Source of the DNA: Acetobacter garciniae
Lineage (GTDB): Bacteria > Pseudomonadota > Alphaproteobacteria > Acetobacterales > Acetobacteraceae
Assembly (NCBI RefSeq): GCF_017377735.1
Contig: NZ_JAFVMH010000010.1
Span: forward strand, 1 to 64,000
Direction: 5' to 3'
DNA length: 64,000 bases
Part shown: piece by piece, positions 60,265 through 64,000 of the stretch
How the letters are laid out: the number at the start of each line of letters is the position of its first letter
How positions within the stretch are numbered: position 1 is the first letter of the stretch
The notes under the pieces: model-generated
Database searches by the model: none
Told to the model about the DNA's origin: nothing
What the model saw: the letters and a program-made list of their open reading frames with translations, nothing else
Program-made: the position numbers and the translations under genes

Positions 60265-60746
60265 GCGGGCTCCCCATTCGGGTCGGGGCGGCCGGGGGCG
60301 GGAATGCTGACGCGGCGGGAACGCTGGCGGGCTTCTTCGCGGCGCGCACGCGCGGCTTCGGGTTCCCAGATCTGGAAAATACGGCCCAGCCCCATGAAGG
60401 CGGCCTGCGGGCTGTCGGTCAGCCCCGCATGCTCACGCAGGAAATCGGGCAGGATGATGCGGCCTTCGCGGTCGGGTTCCATGGGGTAGGCATCGGCGTA
60501 CAGGGCGGCGGCCAGGTCGTCATGGTCGTCGGAAAACATGTTCAGCCGATCAAGGGGTTCGGTCAGCCGCGCGAAGGCCGAGGCGGGCCAGGCCTCCACG
60601 CAGGGCAGCGTGTGGGAGGGGCGGAGAATCATCAGCGCGTCACCTTCCGTCTGCTGGGATCTGAGCACTGAGCGGAACCCGGCTGGAATCGAGACGCGGC
60701 CCTTGGCGTCGAATCGATTCTCATGCGTGCCGAGGAACACACCCAC
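60261..60746 (-). CDS. mraZ: Transcriptional regulator MraZ
   Basis: AbrB-like ring-forming DNA-binding protein that controls the dcw operon. It is 161 aa. Two repeats are present: [22 protein letters not shown] (first) and the second around [22 protein letters not shown]. The start is GTG at 60746 with AGGA 13 bases before. The C-terminus has a basic tail. TGGGA repeats about 85 bases upstream are the likely binding site for autoregulation. Confidence 0.95.
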   Translation of the reverse strand: MGVFLGTHENRFDAKGRVSIPAGFRSVLRSQQTEGDALMILRPSHTLPCVEAWPASAFARLTEPLDRLNMFSDDHDDLAAALYADAYPMEPDREGRIILPDFLREHAGLTDSPQAAFMGLGRIFQIWEPEAARARREEARQRSRRVSIPAPGRPDPNGEPA

Positions 60747-60779
60747 CTGGTCGGAGTCCTTGCTAATCAGCCATTTCGC

Positions 60780-60896
60780 TCACATGCGGACGGGGAGCGA
60801 ACCCGTTTTGCCACGTCTCATGGTCAGGCGTGGGATAGCATGGGACAGCGTGGGAAGTAAATAAAAAACAATGAAAAACTGGCGGAAAACAGCCAT
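60780..60896 (-). CDS. Doubtful small membrane ORF (38 aa) upstream of mraZ
   Basis: A 38-codon frame with an N-terminal hydrophobic helix (FRQFFIVFYLLPTLSHA) and a basic tail (MRRGKTGSLPVRM), lying 83 bases downstream of an SOS box of matching orientation. No ribosome-binding site is visible. It overlaps the TGGGA repeats, which argues that it is promoter DNA read by chance. I list it because small SOS-induced membrane division inhibitors are known (Caulobacter SidA). Confidence 0.15.
   Translation of the reverse strand: MAVFRQFFIVFYLLPTLSHAIPRLTMRRGKTGSLPVRM
60831..60855. promoter_or_regulatory. MraZ box: three TGGGA repeats at 10-bp spacing
   Basis: TGGGA at 60831-60835, 60841-60845 and 60851-60855, each 10 bp apart (one helical turn), with a weaker TGGTC at 60821. 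E. coli MraZ is known to bind TGGGN repeats separated by 5 bases upstream of its own promoter. The repeats are 85-109 bases upstream of the mraZ start codon. Confidence 0.8.
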
Positions 60897-60978
60897 TAAT
60901 TAAGTATTCATGGCGAAATGATGTCCATTGCCGAGGTAATGTGCGCCAGCCGGAACGACGAAATGCGACTCGTTATTT

Positions 60979-60993
60979 GTTCGATTTTTGTTC
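60979..60993. promoter_or_regulatory. SOS box 1 upstream of mraZ
   Basis: GTTC-GATTTTT-GTTC matches the alphaproteobacterial LexA consensus exactly and has the same orientation relative to a minus-strand gene as the recN box. It lies 233 bases before the mraZ start. Confidence 0.65.
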
Positions 60994-61025
60994 TTACGCG
61001 CAGGTGCTGAAACAGCATTTATTGA

Positions 61026-61040
61026 GAACGTCAGTAGAAC
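61026..61040. promoter_or_regulatory. SOS box 2, opposite orientation
   Basis: GAAC-GTCAGTA-GAAC is the inverted form of the LexA consensus and agrees with the recN box (read on its own sense strand) at 12 of 15 positions. It lies 32 bp from box 1 and directly before an ATG at 61041. Confidence 0.65.
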
Positions 61041-61155
61041 ATGGGCGGAGTCGCCATGGGGTGCGGGTATCGTCGGCGGGGGGGCGCGGGGCCGCCGGCA
61101 GGATCGGCTGCGGGGCCAGCAGGTGCGGCACTGGGGCGGGCAGGAAGGCCGTCCC

Positions 61156-61320
61156 ATGCGCGCCCATGACTCTGCCATGGCCGATCCCATGAACGCCCAT
61201 GCCCATGAAAACCCATCTCCACCCCATGGCCGGATGCCACAGGCAGGCCGCGTAATTGCCGCTGCGTTCCAGGGCTGCATCGAGCGGGTGGTGCCGGGCC
61301 GTGCTCGATTTTCGCTATAG
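61156..61320 (+). CDS. Possible small protein of 54 aa near the SOS boxes
   Basis: A 54-codon frame (MRAHDSAMADPMNAHAHENP...) whose ATG has an AGGAAGG site seven bases upstream. Its first half is rich in Met and His, partly because of a repeated CCCATG motif; the second half (RVIAAAFQGCIERVV) could form a helix. It ends seven bases before the 3' end of the RNase P RNA gene on the other strand. No known family. Apart from the mraZ control region, the 581-bp region 60747-61327 otherwise shows nothing recognisable. Confidence 0.25.
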   Translation: MRAHDSAMADPMNAHAHENPSPPHGRMPQAGRVIAAAFQGCIERVVPGRARFSL

Positions 61321-61327
61321 TTTAAAA

Positions 61328-61743
61328 TGCCAGACGGTCTGTAAGCCGGGTTCTGTCTGGCCTTGCAAGCAAGGCCTGGACGATCATTCCTCTGGGACCT
61401 GTCTTGCAACAGGCCTCACGCGACCAACCCGAACGACGGGGCGGGAGAACCCCTGAAGCCACAAGGACTTCGGCCGTTCCTATTCGGTCTTGCTCCCGGT
61501 GGGGTTTACCATGCCTCCCCTGTTGCCAGCGGAGCGGTGTGCTCTTACCACACCGTTTCACCCTTACCTTCAGCCCGTCCCATGGTTTCCCACGGGGCGG
61601 GCCCGGAAGGCGGTCTGTTTTCTGTGGCACTTTCCCTAAGGTCACCCTCGCCGGCCGTTAGCCGGCACCGTTCTCCCGTGGAGCCCGGACTTTCCTCCAT
61701 CACGCACCATAAATGCGCAACAGCGACCGTCCGACCGTCTGGC
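61328..61743 (-). ncRNA. rnpB: RNase P RNA component
   Basis: Catalytic RNA that trims the 5' end of tRNA precursors. The minus strand contains the conserved core segments GGAGGAAAGUCCGGGCUCC (near 61700) and AGGGUGACCUUAGGGAAAGUGCC, with ACAGAACCCGGCUUACAG near the 3' end. The ends pair as helix P1: GCCAGACGGUC at the 5' end (61743-61733) and GACCGUCUGGC at the 3' end. The length of about 416 nt fits the bacterial type A. A T-rich stretch follows the 3' end. Confidence 0.95.
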
Positions 61744-61749
61744 CCGCGC

Positions 61750-61778
61750 ACCCTGCGGCGGCTGGGGCGGCAGGTCAA
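61750..61778 (-). promoter_or_regulatory. Candidate rnpB promoter
   Basis: TTGACC (61778-61773) lies 35 bases upstream of the predicted 5' end of rnpB, the usual distance; the -10 (CAGGGT at 61755-61750) is weak. It overlaps the upstream region of the divergent esterase gene. Confidence 0.4.
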
Positions 61779-61835
61779 GGGCTGGCGGGCACCTGCATGC
61801 ATGACCGCCGCAAAAAAAATGGTTACATTGGCTTC

Positions 61836-63131
61836 ATGTCAGATGTTTCGCAGCCCCTGAACATGAACCCCGTCCCGCAACCCGCTTCGCGCAGCGCTTG
61901 CGCCGGTGCTGTACCGCATGCGCCCACGCAAGCACCTGCGAACGGGGCCGAAGGGGGCGTGCCGGCTGATCTGTCCGGCGATGTGCTGGGTGCCGTGCAG
62001 GGGGATGTGCCTGAGGTGGCCCCCGTGGCCGCATCGGGCATTTTTTCCACGCACGCCAATGCGGCCTCCAATGCAGCCGCCAGCGTAGCCCTTGGCCAGT
62101 CCCACTCTTTCGCACCCAATGGGGCCTGTCCGACACCCGCCCCCGCGCGGCCCAATTTCGCGTCCCGCCTGTTGCTGCGCTGGCTCAGATGGCAGGAGGA
62201 CAGGCGGCGCAGGAAGGCTGCCCACGCTCCCGCGCCTGTCGCGCCCCATCCCGCGCCCGAACAGGTGCAGGAGCATTTTCTGCGCCATCTGCGCAAGGCC
62301 ATGGATACGCCGTCCTTTCCCTGTGCGCTGTCGTCGCTGCCCTTGCGCAGGGTGATCTCGCTGTTCGTGCCGGGGCCGGCGGGGCCCATGCCGGCCAGGT
62401 TATTCCTGCCCCATGGCCGGGTGCGCGGGGCGGTGCTGTACCTGCACGGCGGCGGGTTCGTGCATTGCGGGCTGAATTCCCACCACGGGATCTGCTGCCG
62501 CCTGGCGCGTGTGTCGGGGGCGGCAGTACTCCTGCCCGATTATCGCCTTGCCCCCGAACATCCTTTTCCCGCCGCGGTGGAGGATGCACGCGCCGCCCTG
62601 GCGTGGCTGGCCGCCCTTTCGGCCCGGTATTGGGATGGCGGCGTGGGTGTGGCGGGTGATAGTGCGGGCGGCAACCTGGCCGCCGTGCTGGCGCAGGACG
62701 GGGTGGCGGGGCGCGGGCCCATGCCTGCCCTGCAACTGCTCTATTACCCGACTTTGTATGGACGGCAGGAATTCCCCTCCCACCAGACCTATGCGCGGGG
62801 CTATTTTCTCTCCCGCCGGTCTATGGCGTGGTATGGCGCGCAATATATCCAGGATGAGCAGCACTGGGACGACCCGCGCTTTGTTCCGGGCATGAACGAT
62901 CTGACGGGCCTGCCCCCCGCGGTGATCGTGACCGCGCAATGCGACCCGCTGCGTGACGAGGGCGCTTTTTACGCCCAGGCCCTGCGGCACGCGGGCGTGC
63001 GCGTACTATACCGGTGCTACCCCGGGGCCCTGCATGCGTTCCTGAATTTCTACGCCTTCATGCCCCATGGCAAGGCAGCGCTCAGGCTGGGGGGCAGGGC
63101 GCTGCGCAAGGCGTTTCACGCACAGGCGTAA
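61836..63131 (+). CDS. Alpha/beta hydrolase, hormone-sensitive lipase family
   Basis: An esterase/lipase of family IV (HSL type), 431 aa. The oxyanion motif is HGGGF, the nucleophile elbow GDSAGG, followed by the acid in CDPLRDEG and catalytic His in PGALHAF. The N-terminal 130 residues are low-complexity (Ala/Pro/Gly) and likely disordered or an anchor/linker, not part of the catalytic domain; RWLRWQEDRRRRK follows as a basic region. I choose the ATG at 61836; other Met codons (61863) are possible. It is divergent from rnpB. Confidence 0.85.
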   Translation: MSDVSQPLNMNPVPQPASRSACAGAVPHAPTQAPANGAEGGVPADLSGDVLGAVQGDVPEVAPVAASGIFSTHANAASNAAASVALGQSHSFAPNGACPTPAPARPNFASRLLLRWLRWQEDRRRRKAAHAPAPVAPHPAPEQVQEHFLRHLRKAMDTPSFPCALSSLPLRRVISLFVPGPAGPMPARLFLPHGRVRGAVLYLHGGGFVHCGLNSHHGICCRLARVSGAAVLLPDYRLAPEHPFPAAVEDARAALAWLAALSARYWDGGVGVAGDSAGGNLAAVLAQDGVAGRGPMPALQLLYYPTLYGRQEFPSHQTYARGYFLSRRSMAWYGAQYIQDEQHWDDPRFVPGMNDLTGLPPAVIVTAQCDPLRDEGAFYAQALRHAGVRVLYRCYPGALHAFLNFYAFMPHGKAALRLGGRALRKAFHAQA

Positions 63132-63193
63132 GGCAGTGCGTGCCTAGCCCTGCCGGGTTGCTTTATTGGAACGTGCCGCGGAACGCGTCGGCG

Positions 63194-63649
63194 TCAGGGC
63201 AGGGGGTGGAAATCGCCCGGAGAGTTCTGGTCGGACAGGATAACGCGGCTCATCCGGTCCACGCGCAGGGTAAACAGCCGGGGCAGTTCACCCTTGGGGC
63301 CCGGGCAGGTGCCGTTATGTTTTTCCATGACATCGATGCGCGATCCCGTCGGCGGGTCGTTGCCGTTGACCACGAACAGCAGGCAGTCCGGCTTGTCATG
63401 CGTCATGCCGTTGCGTGTCACCAGCAGGCGCAGGTGCCGCACAAGGGCCGTGTCGTCGTACCAGCTTGAGGATGTGAACGTGTAGCGGTCCACCATCGTG
63501 TCCATGAAGCCGCTTTTGGCCAGCACGATCATCAGCAGCGACAGCGGCAGCACCAGCGCCAGCCGGCGCAGCACATGCTGGCGCAGCGTGCGCTTGGTCA
63601 GCGGGCCGCCGGGCAGGCGGAAGGGCTTGGGGGGTGGGGTATTCGTCAT
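63194..63649 (-). CDS. Single-TM hypothetical protein coupled to zwf
   Basis: A 151-aa protein with one transmembrane helix (about 28-45, LALVLPLSLLMIVLA), probably N-in, with a periplasmic domain containing two Cys (DCLLFVVNG; GTCPGPKG) that could form a disulfide. No recognised family. Its start codon overlaps the zwf stop by four bases. It converges with the esterase gene 62 bp away. Confidence 0.7.
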   Translation of the reverse strand: MTNTPPPKPFRLPGGPLTKRTLRQHVLRRLALVLPLSLLMIVLAKSGFMDTMVDRYTFTSSSWYDDTALVRHLRLLVTRNGMTHDKPDCLLFVVNGNDPPTGSRIDVMEKHNGTCPGPKGELPRLFTLRVDRMSRVILSDQNSPGDFHPLP

Positions 63650-64000
63650 GTCAGCATGTCCTCATGCCACAGGGCGCCGTCACGCGCCAGCAGGGCGCGG
63701 GCCGAAGCCGGGCCCCAGCTTCCGGCGGGGTAGGGTTCAAGCGGGGTCAGTCCCTGCTGCCAGGTATCCAGGATCGGTTCCACCCACCGCCATGACGCAT
63801 CGACCTCGTCGCGGCGGATGAACAGCGCGGGGTCGCCCCGCACGGCGTCCAGCAAAAGGCGTTCGTAGGAATCCTGATAGGCGATGGAGAATGTATGTTC
63901 GTAGGACATGTTCAGCGTGGCGTTGCGCACGCGCAGCCCACCCGCCCCCGGGTCGCGCACCGCCATGACGAAGGAGAGTTCCTCATGCGGGGCGATGCGG
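63646..64000 (-). CDS. zwf: Glucose-6-phosphate dehydrogenase, 3' end (partial)
   Basis: The C-terminal part of G6PD, which oxidises glucose 6-phosphate in the pentose phosphate pathway. The frame is open to the window edge, so the gene begins beyond 64000. Typical segments are NATLNMSYEHTF, SYERLLLDAVRGDPALFIRRDEVDASWRWVEPI (with the Arg/Asp cluster near the substrate site), and YPAGSWGPASA at the end. Overlaps the next gene by four bases. Confidence 0.95.
   Translation of the reverse strand, partial: RIAPHEELSFVMAVRDPGAGGLRVRNATLNMSYEHTFSIAYQDSYERLLLDAVRGDPALFIRRDEVDASWRWVEPILDTWQQGLTPLEPYPAGSWGPASARALLARDGALWHEDMLT

Noticed and set aside
61156..61226. Repeated CCCATG motif suggesting a regulatory array
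   Set aside because: Copies have irregular spacing and could arise from simple sequence bias; no known factor recognises it. Kept only as part of the possible small ORF.
60994..61240. Minus-strand small frames of 69-77 aa over the SOS boxes
   Set aside because: They run through SOS box 2, are rich in Pro/Arg or Gly/His/Met from repeats, and have no ribosome-binding site or conserved features.

Overview
The window looks like chromosomal DNA of an acetic acid bacterium (Acetobacteraceae, Alphaproteobacteria), most like Komagataeibacter/Gluconacetobacter. The evidence is high GC content, a PQQ-type sorbosone/glucose dehydrogenase-like protein, class II DAHP synthase, a pyruvate phosphate dikinase paired with its regulator, a complete alphaproteobacterial dcw cluster, and SOS boxes of the alphaproteobacterial GTTC-N7-GTTC type. 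The species is inferred, not proven. I see no transposase, prophage, CRISPR array, rRNA or tRNA gene.

Layout. 0.15-7.2 kb: housekeeping genes (M14-type deacylase, DEAD-box helicase with a DEGD motif II, ELM1-like protein, DoxX, small membrane protein, serB, miaA). 7.2-10.8 kb: ilvI-ilvN-ilvC with a strong terminator. 11-14.7 kb: EamA transporter, sorbosone dehydrogenase-like protein and the Tas aldo/keto reductase. 14.9-17.1 kb: an ArsR-methyltransferase fusion regulator divergent from metF. 17.1-23.8 kb: a copper island with CsoR-type repressor, CopB, multicopper oxidase CopA, a Cys/His-rich exported protein and a Cu(I) P-type ATPase. The last two diverge from overlapping promoters that share one CsoR-like operator. 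23.9-34.1 kb: gltX, pncB, class II DAHP synthase, YigZ, two exported small proteins, ppdK and its regulator. 34.3-60.7 kb: one long minus-strand run, mraZ-rsmH-ftsL-ftsI-murE-murF-mraY-murD-ftsW-murG-murC-murB-ddl-ftsQ-ftsA-ftsZ | lpxC | bamD | recN-ligA. Most junctions are 4-base ATGA overlaps, and ftsZ is followed by an intrinsic terminator. 60.7-64 kb: mraZ control region, RNase P RNA, an HSL-type esterase, a one-TM protein and the 3' end of zwf.

The more interesting signals are regulatory. (1) Three copies of an 82-88 bp nested inverted repeat, each exactly between convergent genes. (2) Three GTTC-N7-GTTC SOS boxes: one fills the -35/-10 spacer of a recN promoter, and two lie head-on upstream of the mraZ/dcw operon next to unannotated small ORFs. 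(3) A 10-bp-phased TGGGA triple repeat (MraZ box) upstream of mraZ. (4) The shared operator in the copper divergent promoter, where one transcript looks leaderless. (5) A palindrome between the ArsR-methyltransferase gene and metF, with a near-consensus promoter that gives metF an approximately 258-nt leader. (6) Long Ala/Pro/Gln low-complexity tails or inserts in FtsL, FtsI, FtsQ, FtsZ and BamD.
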